From Saccoglossus kowalevskii (lineage: Eukaryota; Hemichordata; Enteropneusta; Harrimaniidae): DNA of 20,728 nt. Each line of letters starts with the position of its first letter. The stretch's first letter is position 1. The position numbers were made by a program, and so were the translations under genes. The stretch covers positions 43,362 through 64,089 of the forward strand of contig NW_003108090.1 of NCBI RefSeq assembly GCF_000003605.2, read 5' to 3'. The notes below the pieces were generated by a model, which was not told the origin of the DNA, made no database searches, and saw only the letters and a program-made list of their open reading frames with translations. Shown here one piece after another: positions 9,435-18,498 of this stretch.

Positions 9435-10776
9435 ATTTAAAAGCACTATAGCAAATATAAGCAACAAATGGGAAGCTCAAAATGATCAAAACCATTTAAG
9501 CATACTAAAAATCATTCAAATATGAATGTTTAGAGCATATTTCTCACAATTAGTGCATATTCATACTAATATGTCAGGTGATATCTCAGAATATAACTTT
9601 GAACAAAACAATCAATTTGAATAAAAAACAAAATAGCTCAGTAGTGCTAAAATATAGCCGAAGGAAATATTACATCACAAAGACTTTGAGTTGTATATGT
9701 AGCTGTCATACTATTTTACAGCGTTAAGTGAAAGATATGGGTCTGAAGCAGACAAGTGTTTTAAAAACAAATTGAAAAATTGGATGAAATCATGAAATTG
9801 AAAACCCAAAGTACAGTTTACACATTAATTCCCTCCTTGAGGCAGTATTCCTTCAAATTGATTTAATACATTGTTGATATAAAACATACAAATACAATGC
9901 AATGTCCGGTATAAATCATTATGCAGAAACAGGTTATTAGTACTATATACTTGTTTGAAATAAAATATTTAAAAGATTAAAGTTATGTGATCTAGAAATA
10001 AATTACTTTTCCTTCATTCTTTTATTAGATTATTTGAGACTTTTTTTTTATAAATAACTACTGGGTATATTAAATTTGTCAATAGTTATTAGAAATGTCT
10101 TTTTTCAAGCCTAAACAAATCTAAAATTTCAACTTTGAATTTTTGCAAATTTGACAATTAAGTGATGTGGCATTTCATGACAGCACAATATTTGTTTCAT
10201 TAATAATTTCTATTATTTCTTTAAAAATGCGAGCAGTTTTTAATAAAGTTTAAAAACAGTTTAACATGGCAGAAACTGAAGAAGTTCAAGAATTGTATTA
10301 AAAATTATTGATGTCATAGGACAATTATTACTCCAAAAAATACCAGGATACATGACTTTTTAATAAGGGTCATACATATACATTGTATCATCTCATTTAC
10401 TGTTTTTGCAATTGTCAGTCATTCAAGCATTACAGCCAGACATGTTGTCATGGTAACCATAATCACCATGTTATTTTACAATCATCAAAGTAGTAGAGTC
10501 ACAATGATTATACGTACATGTACAGTATTATGGTGAAACAAGATATTGAATTTTGTTGGAATATGGAACCATGATAGAACCATTGTGATACCTGGATATC
10601 AATAACAGCATATATCAAGTGAAACATAATAGGTTGATCAATTTCAATTCAATTCCACATGAATTCATCATGCAATTCAGGTAATATGTATTGTAATCCA
10701 CTTTCATTTCATGACACAATTTTTCATGAATTATGTGTTGAGCCAGGAAAAATCCTGAAATTTATTAGTGGGGTTT
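9435..10776. other. AT-rich stretch with one X-box-like site
   Basis: No coding frame or long repeat is visible. The only regulatory-looking motif is the X-box-like palindrome at 10444-10457, listed separately. Confidence 0.5.
10444..10457. promoter_or_regulatory. RFX X-box-like site GTTGTCATGGTAAC
   Basis: Two 6 bp half-sites, GTTGTC and GGTAAC, with a 2 bp spacer, fit the RFX X-box pattern. The match is visible; binding is inferred. No promoter is recognised close by. Confidence 0.35.
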
Positions 10777-11017
10777 TTAACCTTTTTACCACCACATTTT
10801 TCACCTGAATTTTTCCACATTTTTTCTTATATTCTTTGATATTTCTGGAAATGAACCCTAATAATGGAGCCAACATACAAAATTTTAGTCAATTTCAGTT
10901 TTTACTCAAAAAATTTCGCTATTTTTGTCCTAATCTTCTGAAGGAAAGTGCAGACTATAAACGGGACTATTTTATAAATTTGTGATGAAAAGAGGGAACT
11001 GGTGGTGAAAAGGTTAA
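10777..11017. mobile_element. piggyBac-like MITE with TTAA target duplications
   Basis: The element proper (10781-11013, 233 bp) starts CCTTTTTACCACCA and ends TGGTGGTGAAAAGG. These are inverted repeats matching at 13 of 14 positions. Each end is flanked directly by TTAA (10777-10780 and 11014-11017), the target duplication made by piggyBac transposases, and the CCTTT terminus is also typical of that superfamily. The interior is AT-rich with no open frame, so it is non-autonomous. The 71-codon minus-strand frame at 10967-11182 crosses the right end by chance. Confidence 0.7.
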
Positions 11018-11039
11018 GACAGTAAAAGGTTGAGACAGT
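11008..11039. repeat. 16 bp tandem duplication at the MITE right end
   Basis: AAAAGGTTAAGACAGT (11008-11023) is followed at once by AAAAGGTTGAGACAGT, one mismatch. The unit spans the right terminus and its TTAA, so it was probably duplicated after, or during, insertion or excision repair. Confidence 0.75.
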
Positions 11040-12444
11040 AGGTTACAGTGATTTAATTGCAAAATTACATGCTCATGAATGCCCTGACATCTTTTAATCG
11101 CAAAAATATATAGCAAAATCATATTTTGAACAATTTTGATTGTGCACTGAACATAATATAGAATATAAGTATTAGATAACACTGAAATTCATGCACAAAG
11201 ATAAATGCCAGGAGTATAGGCCCTGATAAGCTTTATGCAGGTGGATGATCAGGCATCATCCCCAACCTCACCATTATACCTTGACATAATTCCTTTGTTT
11301 GAATTAGACATTGATAATGGGGCAGATATCACCTAGTATAACTTTATATACCGGTAATATAAATATTAACACATATCTCTTCCATAAATTTTCATGCAGA
11401 GCCACATTCAGGAAGTCTGTGTCAGTGCCATGGTAAACAGGTGCAGGGCTACACATTGTAAAATAATATTTGGACTCCAGCTGCATGCCAAATTGCACTC
11501 ATTTTGAAATCTTTGTCATGTTACACTTCCTAGTGTACGGTATATATGGTTATTTACATAGCAGGTATTGCATAAAGCATAGTTTTTACTGATTAGTTAC
11601 TTGTATATGATTGTTTGAGGAAAGTTGTCCACATCTGGCTCAGCCAACAGTATGAAATAGTAACCACAATAATTTTAATTATTATTTGACATTGACAACT
11701 ACATTTAAGGTAGTTTTCAACCATTGAAAAAATTACTCAGAAATCCTTGAAATCCAGCAATAAGAGTTAGGTTACTGTAATGTTCAACACTGTTGGGTTA
11801 CTTAACTAAGTTTTCCACAAAACAACCTCAAAATTTGATCAAATATGTGTTTTTTGAGTAGTTTACAATTGGTTCCTATGGTAGAAATATTCCATCATAT
11901 CTCAAAATGTTGTTAGGTGGCCTAGGCTAAAAAAAAATATATGTATTGTTACAAGGGCTTCATATGTAACGAAAAATTGGAGAATGATGAATATTAGTGT
12001 GACATATGTATATTATTACAAAGCACCAATTCTAAATATCTGTTTTAGTGAACATTCAACTCAATCACTAATAACAACTGCTCAGATTTCATTATTCAAC
12101 CCATCAATACAACTGTACTTAGTATGCAAAGCAATAAGGGATAAAACAAATTACTTTGAATATTAAACTTGACATTCTCATATAAAATATTCTGTATTTA
12201 ATATTATAGCTTATAGAGTGATTGGATCATTATTGTGGAAACCACAGTCTTTTCTGGCAGCCCTTTAAAGTATAGATCTAGACACCGATGCCTATTAGCT
12301 GGGCTCCTACTTTGATGCCTTCTCAAGTGGTCAGCTGGTACAAATAACTTGATTGGAAATAATTTGCTGACAACGCAATTCACCTCAACTTAATAATGAC
12401 CAATTAGTCCTCAGAAAGTCCTCCACATCGCCAAGGTAATAAGT
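11040..12444. other. AT-rich stretch without recognisable genes
   Basis: Nothing gene-like is visible. A 7 bp perfect hairpin, GGATGAT and ATCATCC with 5-base loop, lies at 11243-11261. Frames at 11304-11498 and 11984-12166 have the amino-acid composition of translated AT-rich DNA. Confidence 0.5.
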
Positions 12445-12458
12445 GTTACCATGGCAAC
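12445..12458. promoter_or_regulatory. RFX X-box-like site GTTACCATGGCAAC
   Basis: A nearly perfect 14 bp palindrome of the X-box type (GTTACC, AT, GGCAAC), one base from the GTTGCCATGGCAAC consensus. It is the best RFX match in the window. No neighbouring promoter is recognised. Confidence 0.45.
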
Positions 12459-12962
12459 CAAAGACTAATGATATTGAGATGACTACATATTAAAGAAATA
12501 GAGACTTCAGAATCGGACAAAGATTTGAAAGTATTTTTTAGATTGATTTTATGATCAAGTCACTCGCAGAGCAAAATATAAAACTCTGTATGTAGCAATA
12601 GTGTAAAGTCTACATATTTTTTGTTTTATACCACACTAAGAATAACAGAGGTCAAGCAATTACCTTTAATTGTTAAACAACTTTTTTTAAGAAATGCCAT
12701 GCTGCTTTATTAAGCTTGATTAGAATAATAAAACTAGATTTTCCAATAGGATTATAGTGACAAGTGTTCTGTTTTAAAATGACAGACTAAACCATCCTGG
12801 GCTTTTGCTAATCCTTCAACAGTAATCATGAATAGAGAATTAGATTTGGCGACAACACCAATGAATAAGATGAATTTCAAGTCATGAATTGTTCAGGAAA
12901 TGAACATCATTTTTAAACATATCATTCATATCAGAAAAACATATTGTTTATGTTTTATGTAA

Positions 12963-13283
12963 CAGTGTGCCCTCGAACAGGACTGATTTTGTAGGAATCC
13001 TGAGCCAAAATAGAATCTCCCAAAATCAAGTTAAGTCAGCTTGTTGACTGCTGGGGAGGTCAGTCTTTCAAGAAAAAAATTAAATTGTAGGTGGCTGTAT
13101 AGAATACTTGAGACACAAACAAAATTGTTGTGGTTTCTGATCTGTAGTTACACTTATGTTATTTACAAAATTTAAATTAGTTTTTTAAGATCACTATATC
13201 AAAGAATGCGCCAGTGAACAAGTTGCATCACAGCAAATCTGTGTGCGTCAGTGACCTGTCACATCAGCTTAGAGGGCACACTG
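12963..13283. mobile_element. hAT-like MITE with 12 bp perfect terminal inverted repeats
   Basis: It begins CAGTGTGCCCTC (12963-12974) and ends with its exact reverse complement GAGGGCACACTG (13272-13283). CAGTG...CACTG ends are typical of hAT transposons. The flanks share ATGTA (12957-12961 and 13284-13288), a possible decayed target duplication, shorter than the 8 bp normally made by hAT enzymes. The 321 bp element has no coding capacity. Confidence 0.55.
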
Positions 13284-13461
13284 ATGTACATGTACGTGTA
13301 GAATATTTATAATTAATAATATTTCATTCATATTTGATTTGGCTTTAATTCAGATATACAGTGATCATACAGTTTACTCTATGGTTTTTAATAATACGAA
13401 AATAAAGTAACAGTTTTTTTCAACATTTGTCATTACATGCATGACCTGTTGGCTCTGTGTC

Positions 13462-13501
13462 AATTAGCATAAATAGTTTAGTTAATTAGCATAAATAGTT
13501 T
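13462..13501. repeat. perfect 18 bp direct repeat, 22 bp period
   Basis: AATTAGCATAAATAGTTT occurs at 13462-13479 and 13484-13501. Each copy contains a homeodomain-like TAATTAG/AATTAG core, so a paired binding site is possible. Equally it may be a plain local duplication. Confidence 0.7.
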
Positions 13502-14480
13502 TTATTACATGAAGATCCAGTTACTGGCATTCATATGATAAGCATGTTAATAGAGAAGTGCACATACACCAAAGATAACATTTATTGAATACTGGATTCA
13601 TTTTAACCATAGACACACCTCCGTAATATTATTATGAGTTAAAATAGTGTCATTTCACCATTTGGGTAAGTGTTGTTATCCGTCTGGAATTCTCATGCCG
13701 CTACATGATTTGTTTCAATATGCATAAATTGGAGAAGTTTAATGTAAATATTATGACATTTACCATACCATATTTTTTATTAGCTAATTTCATAATGTCA
13801 ATCATCATGCGTCTTATGTATGGGGATGTGATAAAGCATAAACTTAAGTGTTTGAGAAATAGGGAATATCAAATTCAGGAGATGGGGATGCCACTTCATC
13901 AACATACACTATATGACTGTCTCTACATGCTGTCTGTGCAAATATTCAACTTTTCCAGGATGTTTTTTAACATTTAAGCAAAGTTCACATGTACTGGTAG
14001 TTGACACATAGTGACCACATGAGGGCGCCAAATATAGTTTTTGGAATACTGAAAATACTATAAAAATAGTGAAAATTGGATAAACTTAATAATAACTTCA
14101 TTATACGGTTGTTGACAGACTGAATAACAGTTTCTGTCAAGTAGCCACATTTTTTGTATATACCAAAGCTTTGTTTGCCTTGGAGATTAATAGGCAACTT
14201 CAAGACAGTTAACAGAAACTCACAATATCCAAAATAACAGTCGGAACATTAGAAAAGTTTTTGCAAGAAAAGTATTTGCAAGTATAAATAAATGTTTTTT
14301 TAAATTCTCAGCTTTATTTTGAGAGAATACAAATATCTGACAAACAGTATTTAATGAACTTGAACCATGATGCTATACATTGTTATGAGTAAGATGTTTT
14401 GTTATTTGTTAAAAATGATTGATTGTTTAATCAGTATTGTGGTATACATGTCTATGAGTTTAACATTCATTGGGAATAAC
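13502..14480. other. AT-rich stretch with one CTCF-like site
   Basis: No exon is convincing. CCACATGAGGGCGC at 14015-14028 resembles the CTCF core with two mismatches in the middle. Frames at 13705-13977 and 13985-14203 lack coding bias. Confidence 0.4.
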
Positions 14481-14990
14481 CTAAGGGTAAACTATGCAGG
14501 CTCCACCCCAAGGACGCCATCTTAAAACAAGAATGTGTTGAGGCACTCGTCCGAAACATTTTATTATCACCCCTTTGTGAAGAATTACACTCTAAGTGTC
14601 CCAATTATTTGTTGTTATATGTCGAGATACAACTATTTTCAAAGTCAGGCGCTTTGCATTTTGGGCATATTAACATGGCCGCAATCCGTCTCTGGAGGGT
14701 CAAAAACAACGCTAATGATATGCATGCTAATCCGCAGGTGTGAATCATTTATTCACCCGTGACGAGCACTGTTTCAAAGAAATACGGTCTGTTTCCAGAC
14801 CGGTCTATAGAGGGACTGGACTGTGTTTTAACTCTCTTGTTCACAGGTGTCTCAACTCTAAGTTAAACACAGAACTCGAAGTAAAGACCAGCTCTTTGAC
14901 TCCACGCTGAACTATCCTTGTTTGAGACCTTGTTAATCCGTTCACACATGCTTTTCAACAGTGGGTTAAAAATAAAATTAGGGTTGAGCT
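14481..14990. repeat. CpG-richer block with strong hairpins, unclassified
   Basis: The GC and CpG content is above the flanks. CGGTCTG-TTTC-CAGACCG at 14785-14802 is a perfect 7 bp stem with tetraloop. CTGTGTTTTAACT (14821-14833) pairs with AGTTAAACACAG (14861-14872) over 12 bp with one bulge. YY1-like motifs occur as GACGCCATCTT near 14514 and AACATGGCCGC near 14673. It could be a decayed fold-back element or a regulatory region. The 75-codon plus frame at 14535-14762 is not convincing. Confidence 0.4.
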
Positions 14991-16160
14991 CCGTGTATTG
15001 CTACAACTGTGAAATCCATATTTGATTGGATGTACATTGTAGTATTGACTCAATCATTTCAATCACACTTATGTATAACTTAGGAACAGACTATAGGCTA
15101 CAAATGGTAAAATGTGTTGCCATGGAGAAGCACCTCAGATTCAACTTTCAATTTTCTGACTTTAAACCTGTATCTCATCATTCAAACCCAGGTTGCGTCT
15201 ACTCATGCAATATCCTTAGTATCTAAAACCATGTTTATCAACCTGATCAAAGTATATCAGATTACTGGTAGATGTACTTTTTTTAAAATATGGAGATGCC
15301 GGACTGTTGGTCACCAACCCTGTTTACCTTAATACCAAGTTTAACACATCAATTGCCAAAAGCCTGGGATAGGCTTAATGAATGGGAAAAAACAGTGTCA
15401 ACTAGTGATACAGTGTTAACTAAAAAACCCAAACCTGTTGCACATACCAATAGCTATTTTCCCACAGTGTACCTCCTTTTTATTCACAGTTTCAGGCATT
15501 TTAGACCCTTAAAACCTCAGAATACAAAAGTTGAAGCCCTGAGGGCATACAAATACATACAGCATATGTTTAGATAATGGGTGCATTTTCACCTCCACAA
15601 TCACAACACAGTATTCTACAGTATTTATCTTATCACTATTGACACTAACACTAACAGGTGTTCTCATGTAATTAAAAGTATTATCAGAATATTTGATAAA
15701 TGGTATCCATCAGTACATACATATATTAATCATATTAAACACACAAAAGACAGGATATGAAATATCATAAAATACTAAAATATTTAGACAATCAGTTGTT
15801 ACTGACAGAAATCCCTTCAGGTGGTTTCATTTTGAATTGTATATTTACCCAAACCCAAGCGTCGTTTAGAAAAACAAGGTTGAGACTATTCAATGTCTTA
15901 ATGAATTGTGTTGCATGGAAACTTAAAGTCTGTGGATCAACTACTATGTTTTTGTTTTGTTTTTCATTTAGCTTGAAAACAGAAGAATAAGTGAAAAATT
16001 CACATGTGAATTAAGTCAATTTTGTGAAAAATAATCTTTGTATGGCACAACAAAAGACCTTGAATAAAACTTGTTAGTTAGGGTTACCGACCGATATCAT
16101 AAAAGTTTTATGGGACACTTCAGGCAAATCACCTACTGCACAGATCACCATAGCATGTAG
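14991..16160. other. unassigned stretch, possibly downstream of the minus-strand gene
   Basis: Plus-strand frames at 15026-15577 and 15757-15990 overlap one another and show no domain or splice support. A perfect 16 bp palindrome AATTCACATGTGAATT lies at 15997-16012. GTTGCATGGAAAC at 15910-15922 is a weak X-box-like site. No other structure was recognised. Confidence 0.4.
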
Positions 16161-16189
16161 CCTCCATTGCAAAGCAATATGATCAACAA

Positions 16190-16195
16190 TTTATT
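16190..16195 (-). terminator. AATAAA polyadenylation signal
   Basis: AATAAA on the minus strand, about 75 bases after the predicted TAG at 16271-16273, followed within 60 bases by G/T-rich TGTGCAGTAGGTG-type sequence. The position suits the 3' end of the minus-strand gene, but AATAAA is common by chance in AT-rich DNA. Confidence 0.4.
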
Positions 16196-16270
16196 AGGAT
16201 AAGCCATCAGCAAACACAACTTGAAAGCTGGGTATAACCTTAGCAACAAGTTTCAAGTTTTGACCTCAAT

Positions 16271-16308
16271 CTAAAGTGTAAATTTTAAGAGAAGACTCTT
16301 GATCAGAT
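16271..16308 (-). CDS. terminal coding exon of small minus-strand gene (predicted)
   Basis: The acceptor is strong: a CACTAAC branch-point sequence, then a pyrimidine-rich ATTTTCAACTTCAG, with exon start at 16308. The exon's first two bases complete the split codon left by the previous exon (A plus AT gives Asn). It adds eleven hydrophobic and basic residues (LIKSLLLKFTL) before TAG. The C-terminal tail is amphipathic or weakly hydrophobic. The alternative is that the true transcript skips this exon and continues to more distant exons, in which case this stop is an alternative end. Confidence 0.35.
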
Positions 16309-16512
16309 CTGAAGTTGAAAATGTACGTTAGTGATTGGTAAACAACTGAGCAGTACCAATGTAACTAGGGCTGTATTATTAACAATAGAAAGAAAAAACA
16401 TTTCTAAGATAGCTAGGTAAGACTCGGCAGTCCCTATGTGTATCAGGTGAATGAAGCAATAGTATGTCCAGCGTCCTATTTCACTCAAAGCACAATATGA
16501 ACCAGCACTTAC

Positions 16513-16578
16513 TAATGATATTCTGGGCTTTATTAGCCTCTGTGATGGTAGAAACAGCAGCTTTTAACTTGAACATAG
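16513..16578 (-). CDS. internal coding exon of small minus-strand gene (predicted)
   Basis: Only one minus-strand frame is open through this stretch. It gives AMFKLKAAVSTITEANKAQ then NII, a helix-forming, coding-like segment. The donor ATTA|GTAAGTG is near consensus. The acceptor is less certain. GTGGAAG at 16585-16579 gives the start used here and joins exon 1 in phase (G plus CT gives Ala). An AAAAAAG acceptor would start the exon at 16604 and add TNLDCIVE, but then needs an additional upstream exon to correct the phase. A weakly supported plus-strand exon lies adjacent at 16619-16676 (see findings). The protein family is not recognised. Confidence 0.45.
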
Positions 16579-17373
16579 CTTCCACAATACAATCCAAGTT
16601 GGTGCTTTTTTATTTAAGATGCTGATACTAAAAATGGATGGCAAAACTACTACTGAAAGCGAACTGTTGTTGACAAGTAAGTCACTACTGGCAACCCTTT
16701 GACCAATAATATATGCTACTAATCGAGACTCATCATGTTACAAAGATCTCCATACAGGTGTATGAACCCGATGCTCAAGTAAGTATCTCGACTTTTTGAG
16801 AGGAGTGTATAGTTACAAGATGGAATATCACTCTAGACAATCCATACTATTGTTCAAAGCATTGTTTTCTTGTTATGGTCATTGTAAATATGAACTAGGG
16901 CAATGTGTAGTCTTACTTAGTAAGTTTCAGTCATGAGCCATTGGTCAAAACAGAGTTGACAAAAGTCATTGATTTACTATGTTATGAAACATACCGGTAC
17001 ATGTACAATAATATTCTATACCTGTTGTACCAAATAATGTTAGAAAAGCATTTGGAAGTTGAACTGAAGTTTCTTTCAAATTACTGTTAAGTAACAAGAA
17101 TAGTATATTACAAAAAATCAAATAACCCATAGCCCTACATTAAAAAAAATTAGAATGGTAAAAAATAATATTAATCATAAATATCTTTAGTTTGGTTCAA
17201 ATATCTTAAAAATGTTAGTTTAAATCAAAATGATAATGTACTTATAGTTTGTTGTATTTCTGAGTTAAGAGTGACCATTACTCACACAAACTTTTATGAC
17301 CAGTGTACTGATTTGACAACCAAACAGTTCTACGTTAACAGAAATTTCTAAAACATTTCTAAAACATAATTAC
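16579..17373 (-). other. predicted intron 1 of the small minus-strand gene
   Basis: Bounded by the donor AAG|GTAATT and the proposed acceptor GTGGAAG. It is AT-rich. Frames inside on both strands are unremarkable, apart from a short open minus-strand segment at about 17287-17350 that ends at GTGAGT. That segment is too close to exon 1 to be spliced to it. Confidence 0.35.
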
Positions 17374-17479
17374 CTTCTAGACCATCAACATACATAACAC
17401 TTTTCCTTCTACGTTGTAATTCGCGAAATTTGGTAATATCCAACTTATGGTGCACGACAGAACTCCTTCGCCGCTCCAT
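17374..17479 (-). CDS. first coding exon of small basic protein, minus strand (predicted)
   Basis: From ATG at 17479 the frame encodes 35 residues plus one base, beginning MERRRSSVVHHKLDITK and ending SVMYVDGLE, then the donor GAAG|GTAATT. Joined to 16578-16513 and 16308-16271 in phase, it gives a 69-residue protein. The exon is Arg/Lys-rich and has three RRxS-type sites (Ser6, Ser7, Ser27) of the kind phosphorylated by PKA or PKG. No signal peptide or membrane segment is visible in it. The first ATG after the TATA box is used, about 20 bases downstream of the expected transcription start, and the upstream frame is closed by TAA within the TATA region. I do not recognise the family. GC and CpG are higher than in the surroundings, which supports real coding. 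Confidence 0.5.
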
Positions 17480-17514
17480 ACTGGTTAGCCTGCTAAGCCT
17501 ATACCTGTAGCACA

Positions 17515-17532
17515 GGTTTTTTTATATATTGG
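17515..17532 (-). promoter_or_regulatory. CCAAT/TATA promoter of the small minus-strand gene
   Basis: The minus strand reads CCAATATATAAAAAAACC. TATATAAA (17528-17521) lies about 50 bases before the ATG, so transcription would begin near 17498 with a 5' leader of only about 20 bases. The placement is good, but TATA-like strings are frequent in this AT-rich DNA. Confidence 0.4.
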
Positions 17533-17960
17533 TTTTATTGAATTATTTACTTTATAGCTTGACCTATGACCTGTCATTAGTATGCCATCTGCTGTTGAGT
17601 TCTGCATTACATACAACAATTGTTAGCAGTTCACTCACAGTTCCGATTATTTATTATACATCACATACATTGCCAACATGAAATAATGTTACCGGGGAAA
17701 CCCAGCAACGTTAACATGACAAGTGAGACACCTATTATAGAGTTTAGTTTATGTAGTATGCACGCTTTCAATGTTACCAAGGATAGAAAATGTATTGAGT
17801 ATAGACTCTTGAATAATGTAATGAACAGATGCAACAGTCTACACTGTTTGTATTTGGTAACAATGATTTCAAACAAACCTACCATAGTTTGAGTTAACAA
17901 GCATGTACAGACCTGTGTATATACAGTACTTATCATATTTGCTCTGATAGAAACATTTCT

Positions 17961-18082
17961 AAAAATAATTACTACCAGTAAATTATTCAAGTTTATTACC
18001 GGTATTTGTTTTACATTTTTTTTTATTTTATATGATTTCAAATATTCTGTTCATGAAACTAACTAATAGAACATCATCATCA
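17961..18082. repeat. local direct repeat, copy A
   Basis: Matches 18378-18498 in direct orientation. Both contain TCAAGTTTATTACCGGTATT and end in a variant of GAAACTAACTAATAGAACA then CATCATCATC. It abuts the unrelated 162 bp repeat at 18081, so that repeat, plus about 135 bp, seems to sit between the two copies. The 126-codon minus-strand frame at 17661-18041 overlaps it and has no coding character. Confidence 0.85.
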
Positions 18083-18242
18083 ACACCAGCTGACAATGTG
18101 TCTGCACACCAAATACACTAAAATTACTCCAAAATTATTTCAATGGTGATAGATACACTGTTAAAACGGCGCAGAAACCTTTCGATATGGCATTTCCAGG
18201 TCAATGCGGCATCGCCTCGCTCCCTCGTCTGTTCATTTTTTC
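18081..18242. repeat. 162 bp CpG-bearing dispersed repeat, copy 1
   Basis: Starts CAACACCAGCTGACAATGTG and ends CTGTTCATTTTTTC. It is the same length and orientation as 19923-20084, roughly nine bases in ten identical. Its second half (AAACGGCGCAGAAACC, then CGCCTCGCTCC) is much richer in CpG than the flanks. There is no open frame and no terminal inverted repeat. Family unknown. Confidence 0.85.
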
Positions 18243-18377
18243 AAATAGAAATGCATATAAACTAAAAATATTAACGATATTAAATAGAACAAAAATACAA
18301 GTTCTGAGTTTTTGGCACCTTTACACATATTTCATACTGTTATGAAAAGATTATCAGATTATTATTGGTAGAATTAC

Positions 18378-18498
18378 AAAAATAACTACTAAATTATTCA
18401 AGTTTATTACCGGTATTTGTTTTACATTTTTTTATTTTATATGATTGCAAATATTCTGTGTATGAAACTAACTAATAGAACAATTCAACATCATCATC
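18378..18498. repeat. local direct repeat, copy B
   Basis: Second copy of 17961-18082, with small indels (an 8 bp gap near the start and a shorter T run). The 61-codon plus-strand frame at 18417-18602 starts inside it and is not taken as a gene. Confidence 0.85.

Noticed and set aside
15026-15577. Three overlapping plus-strand frames, including one of 95 codons (15290-15577)
   Set aside because: No splice sites, domain or promoter supports them, and they overlap in different frames.
17287-17350. Open minus-strand segment (ISVNVELFGCQ...) ending at a GTGAGT donor
   Set aside because: It looks slightly coding, but its acceptor would leave an intron of about 22 bases after the exon at 17374-17479, too short for splicing.
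17661-18041. 126-codon minus-strand frame, the longest in the window
   Set aside because: Its composition (Ile, Leu, Lys, Asn, Val) is what AT-rich DNA gives by chance. It overlaps a dispersed repeat, has no domain pattern, and lies upstream of the better-supported first exon.
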